Source: a virus. Taken from it: a DNA stretch of 39,966 nucleotides. The stretch covers positions 1-39,966 of the IMG/VR virus record IMGVR_UViG_3300048839_000162; one strand, written 5' to 3'. The position numbers and the translations under genes were made by a program. Position 1 is the first letter of the stretch. Every line of letters starts with the position of its first letter. The notes under the pieces are model-generated. The model saw only the letters and a program-made list of their open reading frames with translations, was not told where the DNA came from and searched no databases. This document shows positions 22,042-30,820 of this stretch, piece by piece.

Positions 22042-23924
22042 CCGCTATACCCGTCCCGCCACTTGACCGTATCGGTCGCGGACAGGCCATCGGTGACGGT
22101 GTTGCTACCGGGGTCGAGGACGTACCACTGGTCAGGATCGGACCACGCGAACATCTGCCGGTCGTCCTCGTCGGGGCCGTAGAACGGGCCATCGACGCTG
22201 CTGGTGATCGAGCGCGCCTCGGCGTCGATCGTCAGCGTCCCATCCGGCACGCACAGATCGGTGAAGGTGATCGTCCGGCCGTTGATGGTGTAGTCGCCGT
22301 CATAGAAGTCGAAGTTCTCGGCATTGCCCACGACGACAGTTGGCGTGCTTGCCAGCGTCAGTTGCACCGGATCGGTTGACCATTCGATCGTCAGCGTCGC
22401 CGGGTCAGCCGTCGTGCCGTGATTCTCCAGTCCGACCGCAATCTCCACAGCATCGTCAATGTCGATGTCGCTCGTCACCGTCGCGTTGCTGGTGGTCGAC
22501 CAGACGGTTGTCCACGCCGAGGAGTTGGCGACACGCTTCTTGACGAAGGCGCGCGCGTTGCTGCCGTCGAGGTTGGCCGTCACTCGCCGGAGTCCGGTCA
22601 GGGCGCTACTGGTTCCCGCCTTCGCGCCGACGTGTAGCCGGATACTGTCGGCGCTGTTGTCATAGGTTCCGGCCGCACCGAGCGAGATGACCAGACTGGA
22701 TGCCGACTCGCTGGTGATCGCGTAGCTCGCGTTGGCCGTCTCGTTGTGCGAGCCGGTCAATGCCGGTCGCCACACTCCAGCGCGCAGGCCGTTACTGCTG
22801 ACGGTTGAGAAGTCATCCCATGCCCAGCGCGTGTTGCTGCTTTGCGCGGTGAATCCGGTCGTCGTCGTCGTGATCCAATGCGCCCAGCCCATGCCGCCGT
22901 CACTGAGGGTGTTCGCCAGCGGGTTGCTGATCCCTGAGCCATAGAGGATGTCCACGTCAGTTGCTAGCGAACCGTTCGATGCCGTATCCACCAACACCCA
23001 TAGCAGCGTCAGTACACCGTCATTCACGACGTAGATTCGGGCCGGAACGCCGTTGACGTAGGCCATGAAGTTACCCGGAACCAACCCCATAAACGTCGCC
23101 TCATGGCTTGACGACAGAATCCACGAGCCACCCGACCCGTTGCCATCTGGGGATCCATCGACCGGGATCGTGAACTGCGCCGCGCCCGTCACCGTCACTG
23201 TCCACGTTCCGTTGATCTCCGCGTCGTCGTGACCGGCGATGACGACCTGATTGCCGCTGGAGAGTCCGTGCGCGAACCGCGTGTTGACAACCGCTGGATT
23301 CGCGGACGTTGAGGTGTTGATCGGGTTTCCCGACTGCAACACGAACAGCACCGGATAGGCGATGACGCCACCCCCGGCCCCCGCGCCCGTGACCGTGCAG
23401 GCCCGCCGCGTGACGTGCGTCCCGGTCGTCAGTTCCACCCGTGGGTAGACCGGCGCGTTGCCGTCGTTCGTGACCGTCGCCGGACTGGCCGCGCTATCCT
23501 CAGACTGCGCCTCCCAGATGCCGAGCGGCGCGACACAGGACGCGATGTATTCGACCGACTGGATGACTCCGGCATCAGCCACCAGTTCCAGTGACTCGAT
23601 CAGCACATCCATCTGGACGGCGGTTCCATCGTGCCAGGTTGCCGCCAGCGTGCGTGTCTGCCTGCTGCCGGTAGGCGCGAACCACTGGCTCACGTTTTCA
23701 TGGAACTGCGCGTACGTCACGCCTGCCCCGGCGACGCCGCTAATGCGCAGCGGGAAGCGCCACGGCTGGCCGGTCATGCCGGTAAAGGTTGGGTGACTCG
23801 AACGCCGTTCCAGTAGCCCAAGTCCCGCCTGCCGTGGGATCGCGCGGCCGTATGGCATCCCGACGCGGTAGGCCGTCGTGCTGTTGAGCGTGTGGCCGTC
23901 AAAGCCGGTGATCGAGATCGCCAT
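22038..23924 (-). CDS. Distal tail (Dit-like) protein with large insertion
   Basis: 628 residues, more than twice a minimal Dit. The N-terminal 140 residues (MPYGRAIPRQAGLGLLERRS) and C-terminal 80 (ENFDFYDGDYTINGRTITFT, then WSDPDQWYVLDPGSNTVTDG) fit the two halves of Dit. Between them an insert of roughly 350 residues includes an E1-FCCH-like module (FAHGLSSGNQVVIAG, then INGTWTVTVTG, 218-252) and a further beta domain, likely carbohydrate-binding (evolved Dit). The start ATG overlaps the tape-measure stop (TAATG). Confidence 0.7.
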   Translation of the reverse strand: MAISITGFDGHTLNSTTAYRVGMPYGRAIPRQAGLGLLERRSSHPTFTGMTGQPWRFPLRISGVAGAGVTYAQFHENVSQWFAPTGSRQTRTLAATWHDGTAVQMDVLIESLELVADAGVIQSVEYIASCVAPLGIWEAQSEDSAASPATVTNDGNAPVYPRVELTTGTHVTRRACTVTGAGAGGGVIAYPVLFVLQSGNPINTSTSANPAVVNTRFAHGLSSGNQVVIAGHDDAEINGTWTVTVTGAAQFTIPVDGSPDGNGSGGSWILSSSHEATFMGLVPGNFMAYVNGVPARIYVVNDGVLTLLWVLVDTASNGSLATDVDILYGSGISNPLANTLSDGGMGWAHWITTTTTGFTAQSSNTRWAWDDFSTVSSNGLRAGVWRPALTGSHNETANASYAITSESASSLVISLGAAGTYDNSADSIRLHVGAKAGTSSALTGLRRVTANLDGSNARAFVKKRVANSSAWTTVWSTTSNATVTSDIDIDDAVEIAVGLENHGTTADPATLTIEWSTDPVQLTLASTPTVVVGNAENFDFYDGDYTINGRTITFTDLCVPDGTLTIDAEARSITSSVDGPFYGPDEDDRQMFAWSDPDQWYVLDPGSNTVTDGLSATDTVKWRDGYSG

Positions 23925-26900
23925 TATTGCGCCCTCCCGAGACCAGACCGAATGCCGCGCTCAACCGCGCGCTCGATGCGCGTCTCGAAGTCGCGATCGT
24001 CCCGACTCCGGTCTGCGCTGCGTGGCAGCGGTGCCGGTGTCTCCGTCGTCACAACCGGCGCCGGCACATCCGGCAAGCCCCAGCGCCAACCCGGAGACAC
24101 TCCGGCCAGATCCAACTCGCGCTGACTGATAATCCCGTCGCCGTTGCGATCGAGGCTGTCAAAGCCGGGATTGTTCATGCCGTCGGAAAAGCCGCCCGAC
24201 CGCCGCGTGCCGCTACCGCTGCCGGTGCCCCCCGGATTGGTCGTCTCGCTGATGTCTTCCAGCGCACCCTTGAGGTCGTCGCCGTAGACGCCCATCGACT
24301 TCCCGGCCTTGACGACGGTTTCAGCGGTCTCGACGGCCTTGTCGGCAAGCGAGTCCATCAGCATCTCGATGACGGCCAGGTTCTCTTCGATGGCGGTCGG
24401 ATCGGACCCCGTTGCCAGCGCCTCGGCCAGATCGACCAGCAAGGCCGTCTGCATCCGTTCGAGCTCTTCGAGGATCGCGTTGACCTCTTCGCCGGTCGCG
24501 TCGCCGTAGAGCGCCAGCGCCTCTTCGTAGGAGATGGCACCATTCGCGATCTGTCCCACCAGCGTATCGACCAGGCTGGCCCCGCCATCCTCCATCTGGG
24601 TCATCAGTTCCTGCAACTGCGCCAGCGAGGCATCGCTGATGTCGTTCCAGCCGGACTCGATCTCGGCCAGCGCACCGGCCCCGAACAGTTGGTCGTACAG
24701 TTGCTCGAACCAGACGCCGCCCGATTCGGTCAGCGCCTGCAAGGTCTCTTCGTCGATCAGCCCCCGTAGCAGCGCCTCTCGCAGCCCCTGGGTGCCTTCG
24801 TTCAGCAGCGTCTCGGCTTCGTTCAGGCTGGTGCCAAGCTCTTCCAGCACTTCGGGCGGGACGCCCAGCAGCCGCCCCATGTCGAAGGCGTCACGGGCCT
24901 CCTCGTACTGGCTGACAATGCGCTCGAAGAAGTTGCCGGTCGCGTCACCACCGGCCGCGATCCCTTCGACAGCAGCCAGCGTGGCATCGTGGATCATCTC
25001 GGCCAGATCCGCGATCCGTTCGGCCTCGGCCTCGGCCGCATCGGCTGCCGCTTCGGCAGCCTCAGCCGCCGCCTTCGCTGCGTCTTCGTTGGCCAGCCAC
25101 GCCTGCACCGCATCGGTGCCGAGCAAGGCCGTCAGCGCGTCGTATTCGCCCCGTAGCGCGGCGATCTGGGCCGTCAGGAGGTCAGCACCAGCCGTGTCGC
25201 CAAGTTCGCGTAGCGCGGCCTGTAGCGCCTCAAGGTTGGCGATCTCACCCAACAGGTCGGCCGAGTCGCCCATGATGTCCGACAGGTCGATGCCGCCGAG
25301 TTCGCGAGCCAGCGCATCACTGGCGCGTTCGGCGTAGTCCTCGGCTGCCGTGTCCAGTCCGACGAACAGGTACGACCAGTCGATCGACCCGATTCCGACA
25401 TCAATCGTCAACACCGGACGGCTGCCGGACCCGCCGCCGAATCCCGCCCCGCCGCCATCGGCCATCATCGGGAACCCGGCCTGGCGCAGCAGCTCGCGCA
25501 TCCGGTCGGGCCGGGTGAGGGGCAGCACCAGTTCCGGACCCGCTTCACCGATCATCGCGAAGGTCGGCCCGTTGACCAGCCCACCGTCAGCGAACGCCTG
25601 CCCGCCGCCTGGATCGCCCACCCCCGGCATGTACGGTGCGGCGTTGCTGCTGTTGATCTGGTTGATGAGTTCGAGAATACGTAGCAGTTCCCGCTCGGCC
25701 GCTTCCGTCGCCGCGTCGATCTGGATCAACCACGGCTTCGAGATGTACTCGATCTTGCGCGTCATGTCCTCGATGGCCGGGACCAGTTTGGTCGTGACGG
25801 TATCGGTCAGCGTGTTGATGCTGCCGATCATCGGGTCGGCATACGCCTGATCGCCCACCAGCGCCTTCGCGTCGTTCAATCGCTGGATATACGGGTCGAG
25901 GTTGCCCTCACCACGGGCGATGGCCGCGTTGAGCTCGTCCTGCGCGATCATCACCTCGGCGTTGGCCCCGGCGAACAGCGCCGCCTGCGTCGTGGCGTCT
26001 TCCTGCGCGCCCTCCAGCCGCCCGTAGAGTTCCGGGTAGCGGTCGAGCAGTTGCTGCTCTTCGTCGGTGAGCTTGACGCCCTCTTCCTGCTTCTTGAGGA
26101 CGATCTCATAGCCCTTTTCGAGCGTGCTTTGGATACCGGCGTACTCGGACGACTGCTGGTTGAACAGCTCCATCCCACGCAGGCCGTCCTGGTAGGCATC
26201 GGCCAGCAGTTGTTGCGCTTCGGCCACCTTCGCGACGTGGAACGCCATCTCAGCGGCTTTGCCGCTGCCAAGTTCGAGGGTGTGGAAGAACTCGGTGTTG
26301 CGCTCGTTGGCAAGCCCGGCCATCTCGGCTTGCCGGCCGAACGCGCCGCCGAACTTGTCGAGCGATGCGCCACCGGCCTCGGACTCGTTGCCAACCTTCG
26401 CCAGCAAGCCAGCGGCTTCGGAATACAGTTCGAGTGAGTCCTGAAACTCTTCACGAATCCGCGTGACAACCTGCTGGAAGATGTTGCCGGACCCGGTAGC
26501 ATCCCGCATCGCGTCCGCGACCGCATGGATGACCGGCACGAGTTCGGACCCGGATTCCCCGCCCCGATCAAGCCAGCCGGACAGCGTTTCCATGCCACCT
26601 GAGAAGGTGTTCAGGACGGGATTCGACGACTCAAACAGCGACTTCAACAGGTTGAACTCACCGCTGGTGCCGGGGATCGCGCCACCCAGCGTGTTGAACG
26701 CATCGGCCAATGTCGTGACGGAATCAGCCAGGATCGTCACCTGTTGCGCCCCCAGCGCGACAACCGGCGTCAGTCCGGTGCCAATGGAGGCTTTCAGGTC
26801 ATCGACGGACGCCTGCGCCGTCTTGAGGCTGTTGGCAGCCTCGTCGGCGTTGCGCGCGAAGTCACCCTGCGCGTTGGTGGTCTGTTCCAGAATCAGCGCG

Positions 26901-27625
26901 TAGCTGGCCTGCGCCTTGTCGGCGGCGGTCAGTTCCTTCGCCGTCTCGGCCAGCCCCATGTTGAGGGCTTTCTGCTGCACCATGACGGCGTTGATGTTGA
27001 CGCCCAGCGACCGCAGCGGTTCGATTTCGCCGACCAGACCGGCGCGGATTTTTTCCAGCGCCACATCCGTCCCGATGTTGTTGAACGAACCAAGATCAGC
27101 CGCTAGTTGCACGATCGAGCGCGACATGTTGGCCGCGACCGGCTGTGCCAGCCCCATCGACGTGAACAGGTTGCCGAAGGTGCCAGCCGCTTCGAGCGCC
27201 GCCGACTGGCTCAGGCCAAACGCCTCGGAGCTGTCCTCTGACCAGCCCACAATCGAATCCGAGGCATCACCGAAGACCTGTTCGACCTTGTTCATCGCCT
27301 CGGTGAAGTCGCTGGCGGCGTTGAAGCTGGACTTGCCGAAGTCGGCCATCATGCGCGGCGCGTCCGCGATCATGTTGCCGATGGCGACGCCGGCCGCTGT
27401 CTCACCAATCCGCCTGAGACTCCCGATCGTGCCGGTCGCGCTGGCGTCCATCGAACGCAGATCGGTTCCGGCCTTCTGCGCCGCTGTGCCGACCTGATTC
27501 AGTTCGTTCGTGGCAACGTCGGCAGCGGTTCCCATACCCTTGAGGTCATTGACGACCTTCTGGAACTCAGGAGTCGATAAATTGTTAGCGGTTATGACAA
27601 TCTGGACTTGGTGATTTTGGCTCAT
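23924..27625 (-). CDS. Tail tape measure protein
   Basis: 1233 residues, the longest protein in the window. It has typical N-terminal helices (NKVEQVFGDASDSIVGWSED, then SAALEAAGTFGNLFTSMGLA), long Ala/Glu-rich coiled coils (about 850-1120) and the FADGGLVNGPTFAMIGEAGP motif, which in most tape measure proteins lies near the C-terminus. It sets tail length and is threaded into the tail tube. Near the C-terminus residues 1159-1170 form a canonical EF-hand loop (DRNGDGIISQRE), unusual for this family. Start ATG 27623-27625. Confidence 0.92.
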   Translation of the reverse strand: MSQNHQVQIVITANNLSTPEFQKVVNDLKGMGTAADVATNELNQVGTAAQKAGTDLRSMDASATGTIGSLRRIGETAAGVAIGNMIADAPRMMADFGKSSFNAASDFTEAMNKVEQVFGDASDSIVGWSEDSSEAFGLSQSAALEAAGTFGNLFTSMGLAQPVAANMSRSIVQLAADLGSFNNIGTDVALEKIRAGLVGEIEPLRSLGVNINAVMVQQKALNMGLAETAKELTAADKAQASYALILEQTTNAQGDFARNADEAANSLKTAQASVDDLKASIGTGLTPVVALGAQQVTILADSVTTLADAFNTLGGAIPGTSGEFNLLKSLFESSNPVLNTFSGGMETLSGWLDRGGESGSELVPVIHAVADAMRDATGSGNIFQQVVTRIREEFQDSLELYSEAAGLLAKVGNESEAGGASLDKFGGAFGRQAEMAGLANERNTEFFHTLELGSGKAAEMAFHVAKVAEAQQLLADAYQDGLRGMELFNQQSSEYAGIQSTLEKGYEIVLKKQEEGVKLTDEEQQLLDRYPELYGRLEGAQEDATTQAALFAGANAEVMIAQDELNAAIARGEGNLDPYIQRLNDAKALVGDQAYADPMIGSINTLTDTVTTKLVPAIEDMTRKIEYISKPWLIQIDAATEAAERELLRILELINQINSSNAAPYMPGVGDPGGGQAFADGGLVNGPTFAMIGEAGPELVLPLTRPDRMRELLRQAGFPMMADGGGAGFGGGSGSRPVLTIDVGIGSIDWSYLFVGLDTAAEDYAERASDALARELGGIDLSDIMGDSADLLGEIANLEALQAALRELGDTAGADLLTAQIAALRGEYDALTALLGTDAVQAWLANEDAAKAAAEAAEAAADAAEAEAERIADLAEMIHDATLAAVEGIAAGGDATGNFFERIVSQYEEARDAFDMGRLLGVPPEVLEELGTSLNEAETLLNEGTQGLREALLRGLIDEETLQALTESGGVWFEQLYDQLFGAGALAEIESGWNDISDASLAQLQELMTQMEDGGASLVDTLVGQIANGAISYEEALALYGDATGEEVNAILEELERMQTALLVDLAEALATGSDPTAIEENLAVIEMLMDSLADKAVETAETVVKAGKSMGVYGDDLKGALEDISETTNPGGTGSGSGTRRSGGFSDGMNNPGFDSLDRNGDGIISQRELDLAGVSPGWRWGLPDVPAPVVTTETPAPLPRSADRSRDDRDFETRIERAVERGIRSGLGRAQ

Positions 27626-27663
27626 CGGCGCGCCTCAATCGTTCCACGCGACGAAACCTCTGC

Positions 27664-27669
27664 TACGAT
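27664..27669 (+). promoter_or_regulatory. Extended -10 promoter of the plus-strand moron
   Basis: TGC-TACGAT (27661-27669) has the TGN extension before a -10-like hexamer, 24 bp before the start of the plus-strand gene. No clear -35 is present, which extended -10 promoters tolerate. It would allow expression independent of the late operon. Confidence 0.5.
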
Positions 27670-27693
27670 GTGGAGCGAGCGAGGGAGTGACCA

Positions 27694-27936
27694 ATGCAGG
27701 AATGGGAATACAAGATCGTCATGCGCGAACGCGGACTGGTCCGCTCCGGTTCGAGCGGCGTCGGTGCTTACGTGGCCGGCGAGTTCCACCCGACCGGCGA
27801 AGAGATGCTGGCGCAACTGGACGCGCTCGGACGTGACGGCTGGGAACTGGTCAGCGTCACGGCGCGACAGGCCATGCACAGCAGCCCCGTCTCGAACGAG
27901 GAGGTCTGGATTTTCAAGCGTCCGCGTCGCGCGTAA
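27694..27936 (+). CDS. DUF4177-like moron on the opposite strand
   Basis: 80 residues, with GGGAG shortly before ATG 27694. The pattern MQEWEYKIVMRERG, GRDGWELVSVTARQ and EEVWIFKRPRR is the short DUF4177 layout (beta strands around a G-WELV motif). It lies between the tail chaperone and tape measure genes but on the plus strand, with its own promoter-like element. This is the hallmark of a moron: a gene expressed from the prophage independently of the lytic programme. Molecular function of the family is unknown. Confidence 0.75.
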   Translation: MQEWEYKIVMRERGLVRSGSSGVGAYVAGEFHPTGEEMLAQLDALGRDGWELVSVTARQAMHSSPVSNEEVWIFKRPRRA

Positions 27937-27940
27937 CTGC

Positions 27941-28677
27941 TCAGCCATCACCACTACCATCCGGTCGCGTCCGCGCCTTCCACGCATCCAGCGCCGCCAT
28001 CGCCTGTGCCTGCTCCTTGCGCCACTTCGTCAGGAACTGCTCGGCCCGGCTATAGATCGAACGGGTTGCCCACTGCCGTCTGATTCGTTCGCGCTGGCCG
28101 TCCGAGAGGCCGTCAATCTCGTCCAGTGTCCAGCCGTAGGTGCGCTGCATCGACTCGTCCTCAAGGTCGGTTTCCCAGCGTTCCCAGCCGGCCGGAATCA
28201 GGTCAGGCGGATCTTTCAGCCGCCCGTTGGTCAGCCAGTCGTAGAACTCGTCTCGGCTTTTGGGTTTGTCCAGATACTCCGGCGCGTGTTGATCTCGCCG
28301 ACCAGCCGCATCCCGTCACGCCCCGGCAACTCGAAGAACAGCGCCATCCCGAGCGGCAGCTTGTTGCCGTCGAAGTCGGTCAGGTTATGGTCAACCACCC
28401 GGTCAGCAACGAACGTCGCCAGTCCGGCGTTGTAGTCTTCCTGCGCCTGCTTGAACGCGGCCTCGTCAATCTCGTCGGCTTGCCGTCGCTTGACAGCCTT
28501 TGTCAACTGATCATTGAGATGGCGGATATAGGCTTGCTCGACCATCGTCGCGCCGCCCTTGACCTCGAACCAGTGCTCGCCGTCCGGCGACTCGATCCGT
28601 CTGACCGTCTCACTGGACGGCGGCGGCGCGTCGGCTGCCCGTCCGGGTAGCTCGAACGTCCACGTAAAGGCATCCAT
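27941..28677 (-). CDS. Tail assembly chaperone GT (by -1 frameshift)
   Basis: The second open frame (27941 upward) has no good start of its own: its first ATG is at 28150, yet the frame stays open to the slippery site at 28258-28264. A -1 shift after Lys140 of the short chaperone would continue with SRDEFYDWLTNGRLKDPPDL and add 105 residues, giving 245 in total. Lambda-type phages make G and GT from such a shift to chaperone tape measure assembly. The tail part (WTLDEIDGLSDGQRERIRRQ) is helical and basic, as is usual. Confidence 0.75.
28231..28677 (-). CDS. Tail assembly chaperone G (short form)
   Basis: 148 residues from ATG 28675-28677. Position between tail tube and tape measure genes, size, and the overlap with a second frame define it as the G-like chaperone. 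An N-terminal beta part (FTWTFELPGR) is followed by a helical middle (DQLTKAVKRRQADEIDEAAF) and LPLGMALFFELPGRDG near the end. The last eight residues after the slip site are specific to the non-shifted form. Confidence 0.75.
   Translation of the reverse strand: MDAFTWTFELPGRAADAPPPSSETVRRIESPDGEHWFEVKGGATMVEQAYIRHLNDQLTKAVKRRQADEIDEAAFKQAQEDYNAGLATFVADRVVDHNLTDFDGNKLPLGMALFFELPGRDGMRLVGEINTRRSIWTNPKAETSSTTG
28258..28264 (-). promoter_or_regulatory. Programmed -1 frameshift site CCCAAAA
   Basis: On the minus strand C-CCA-AAA (28264 to 28258) sits in the zero frame as X-XXY-YYZ, the canonical slippery heptamer. The shifted reading (CCC-AAA) enters the open downstream frame exactly as needed for a GT fusion; the other alternative frame meets a stop (TGA) soon after the site. 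Confidence 0.8.
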
Positions 28678-28702
28678 GCCGGTTCCCCTTCCATACCGCG
28701 CG

Positions 28703-28728
28703 GGGGCGACGGCCGGTTCCGCCGCCCC
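28703..28728 (-). terminator. GC-rich hairpin after tail tube gene
   Basis: GGGGCG (28703-28708) pairs with CGCCCC (28723-28728), with three further pairs inside after one mismatch. It lies between the tail tube gene and the chaperone gene. Without a U-run it would give partial termination or protect the tube mRNA, matching the higher need for tube protein. Confidence 0.5.
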
Positions 28729-28742
28729 ATGTCAGTGCGTGC

Positions 28743-29147
28743 TTACGGACGCCACTCCGGCTGGCTAGCAGCCACGAGCGTGTACTGGTTGTCGATGATG
28801 GCGTTGAGTCCACCGGCACTGATCGAGGAGAGCGTCATGTAGCCGGTACCGAACACGTAGTCGGTCGCCTCGTTGCGGTCTGGGTACCAGTACCACTTGC
28901 CGACCGTCCGGCTGAGGGCGGCTTGGCGCAGCGAGACCTCGTTGTGGTCGTACCACTTGGTCAGCGTCAGCGTGAAGTCGGTCAGTCCCGGCTTCTTGGT
29001 CTTGAACGTGTCCCCCCAGGCCGAATCCTCGGCGAAGTCGGTCGGCAGGCTCATCGAGACGCCGGTGCCCTCCGCGATCGGCGAGGCTGTGCCGGTGCCC
29101 CAGTAGAGGATCTGATTGACGGTATGAGTCGTTGTTCCGAGTGCCAC
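28743..29147 (-). CDS. Major tail (tube) protein
   Basis: 134 residues from GTG 29145-29147, with GGAGG upstream. Located just before the chaperone genes, the normal place of the tail tube protein. The beta-rich sequence (TGVSMSLPTDFAEDSAWGDT, then FTLTLTKWYDHNEVSLRQAA) suits the tube fold. Short compared with lambda V but in the range of other siphophage tube proteins. Confidence 0.7.
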   Translation of the reverse strand: MALGTTTHTVNQILYWGTGTASPIAEGTGVSMSLPTDFAEDSAWGDTFKTKKPGLTDFTLTLTKWYDHNEVSLRQAALSRTVGKWYWYPDRNEATDYVFGTGYMTLSSISAGGLNAIIDNQYTLVAASQPEWRP

Positions 29148-29156
29148 GGAAACCTC

Positions 29157-30284
29157 CTACATATCGGCTAGACAGGTGTCCAGCACAACGCGCATACGTG
29201 CCGCGACGGTGTGCGACTGGACGCGCTCGTGCGCCTCCGCTGCACACCGCTCCCGTTCCTCCGGGTGGGCCAGGTAGTATCGGATGACCCGCTCAAGGTC
29301 GGCGGGATCACGGTGGGAATAGGTGGGAATCGAGTTCCCGAAGATGTCGCGCAACTCGTCGCGCGAGTCATCGCAAATCTGGAAGCACTTGCCCGCCGCC
29401 AGTTCGTAGACACGCGGGTTCAAGCTGTCTGCCTCGTCCGGCGCGATCTCGGCGTCGAAGCCGTACCACTTGACCAGCCGGTGATGGTTGATGTTGATCT
29501 TCGCACCCGCGTAGTAGAGCTGCGCCTCCTCGTTCGGCACGTTATCCGGCAGCGTATGCAGCGTGTCCTCAAGGTTGCGTGTTGACCAGACACCCCGCGA
29601 CACGAAGTCGATACCCGTCCAGTCCACGCCCGAGAGCAACGCCTGCCGCTCCGGGAACGGTGAACCGATGAAGCAGACATCGCTCCGGTACTCGCCCGGC
29701 ACGTCCGTCCTCGGGTAGTGGCGCAGCGGGTCAAAGCCGTGCGGCAGGTAGTGGACCGCGCCCGGATACGGGTGGCCGTCCTCGATGCGCTTGGCGACGA
29801 TCCGGTCAACCATCAGCCGCTCGTTGGTGAAGGCGTACTTGTAGAACGACTGGACGGCGTACTCCCCCTCATCCTGGTAGGGCGATTCCGTCAGCCAGAC
29901 CGCCGTCTGCGTGTACTGTCCGAGCATGGCAGCCACGGCCGGCGGGAAGATCGTGCCGCTGATGAACAGGATCAGATCGGGCCGGAACGCCATCGCCATC
30001 GCGACCGCCCGGTGCGAGGCGTAGCTGGTCAGGTTGCCGAAGCGTGCCGCCTCGTCGCCCTCCAGTTCGCCCTCGATCCGGCCGGCCACCATCAGGTCGA
30101 AGTGATAGTCCAGCCCGAGCACGTCAACCGTTCCGAGCGAGCGCAGACCGGCCAGCGCGCCGTCGTACACGTCTTTGGTCGAGTAGTGGGGGCCAGGTGC
30201 CACCACCATCACCCGTGGCGTATCCGTCACCGGGACCGGCTCGGCGCGATGGTCGATCAGCATGGGGAGCGTCATGCCGGTCAT
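29157..30284 (-). CDS. CgeB-type glycosyltransferase
   Basis: 375 residues with a two-Rossmann (GT-B) layout. The N-terminal half (RVMVVAPGPHYSTKDVYDGA, then HRAVAMAMAFRPDLILFISG) and the C-terminal CgeB-like domain are both clear: CFIGSPFPERQALL, then NPRVYELAAGKCFQICDDSR, then YYLAHPEERERCAAEAHERV. It should transfer a sugar from a nucleotide donor. ATGA coupling to the methyltransferase gene and placement just before the tail tube gene suggest glycosylation of a virion protein, known in some actinobacteriophages. Modification of a host glycan or another acceptor cannot be excluded. Confidence 0.82.
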   Translation of the reverse strand: MTGMTLPMLIDHRAEPVPVTDTPRVMVVAPGPHYSTKDVYDGALAGLRSLGTVDVLGLDYHFDLMVAGRIEGELEGDEAARFGNLTSYASHRAVAMAMAFRPDLILFISGTIFPPAVAAMLGQYTQTAVWLTESPYQDEGEYAVQSFYKYAFTNERLMVDRIVAKRIEDGHPYPGAVHYLPHGFDPLRHYPRTDVPGEYRSDVCFIGSPFPERQALLSGVDWTGIDFVSRGVWSTRNLEDTLHTLPDNVPNEEAQLYYAGAKININHHRLVKWYGFDAEIAPDEADSLNPRVYELAAGKCFQICDDSRDELRDIFGNSIPTYSHRDPADLERVIRYYLAHPEERERCAAEAHERVQSHTVAARMRVVLDTCLADM

Positions 30285-30811
30285 GCGTCACCGTCCGGTT
30301 CCGGCTTGACGGCCCACGCATACACGTCGTCGTGGTAGGGCCGGTTGTTGCGCTCCACATGCACGCGGCTGAACCCGGCATCGCGTAGCCAGCGGCGCAG
30401 GTCGGATTCGCTGATGTTCGCGTAGTGCTCGCGCTCACCGCGCGCCCCGCCGTCCGAACCATGTTCGGGCCGCTCGGGACCAGCCGCCGTGATGATGACC
30501 GCGCCGCCTGGCTTCAGGATGCGGAAGGCGTTGCGAACGATCTCCTGCGGCTCCGGCGCGTGTTCCAGCGTCTCGGTCGAGACCACGATGTCGTAGGTGT
30601 TGGCGCGCCCGAACTCGGCACCATCGGCTACCTCGTCAACGCCGTCGCCCTTGCGGACATCCACGCCGGTGTAGTCCTTGCAGCCGTCGAACAGGTCGCG
30701 GATCGTGCCGTTGACGTTGTAGCTGCCGATCTCGCAGACCCGCGCATCGGTCGCGTCGACCTTGAGCGCATCAATGGCGCGAATGACGGCGGCGCGTGCA
30801 GCGTCATGCAT
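30281..30811 (-). CDS. SAM-dependent methyltransferase of small-molecule/sugar type
   Basis: 176 residues, class I methyltransferase. Motif I is VCEIGSYNVNG (25-35), the acidic ribose-binding residue is Asp51 (TGVDVRKG), and STETLEHAPEPQEIVRN plus LKPGGAVIIT follow, as in Methyltransf_11 enzymes. No DPPY-type DNA motif. Directly coupled to the glycosyltransferase, so it may O-methylate the transferred sugar. Confidence 0.82.
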   Translation of the reverse strand: MHDAARAAVIRAIDALKVDATDARVCEIGSYNVNGTIRDLFDGCKDYTGVDVRKGDGVDEVADGAEFGRANTYDIVVSTETLEHAPEPQEIVRNAFRILKPGGAVIITAAGPERPEHGSDGGARGEREHYANISESDLRRWLRDAGFSRVHVERNNRPYHDDVYAWAVKPEPDGDA

Positions 30812-30820
30812 GAATCAGCC

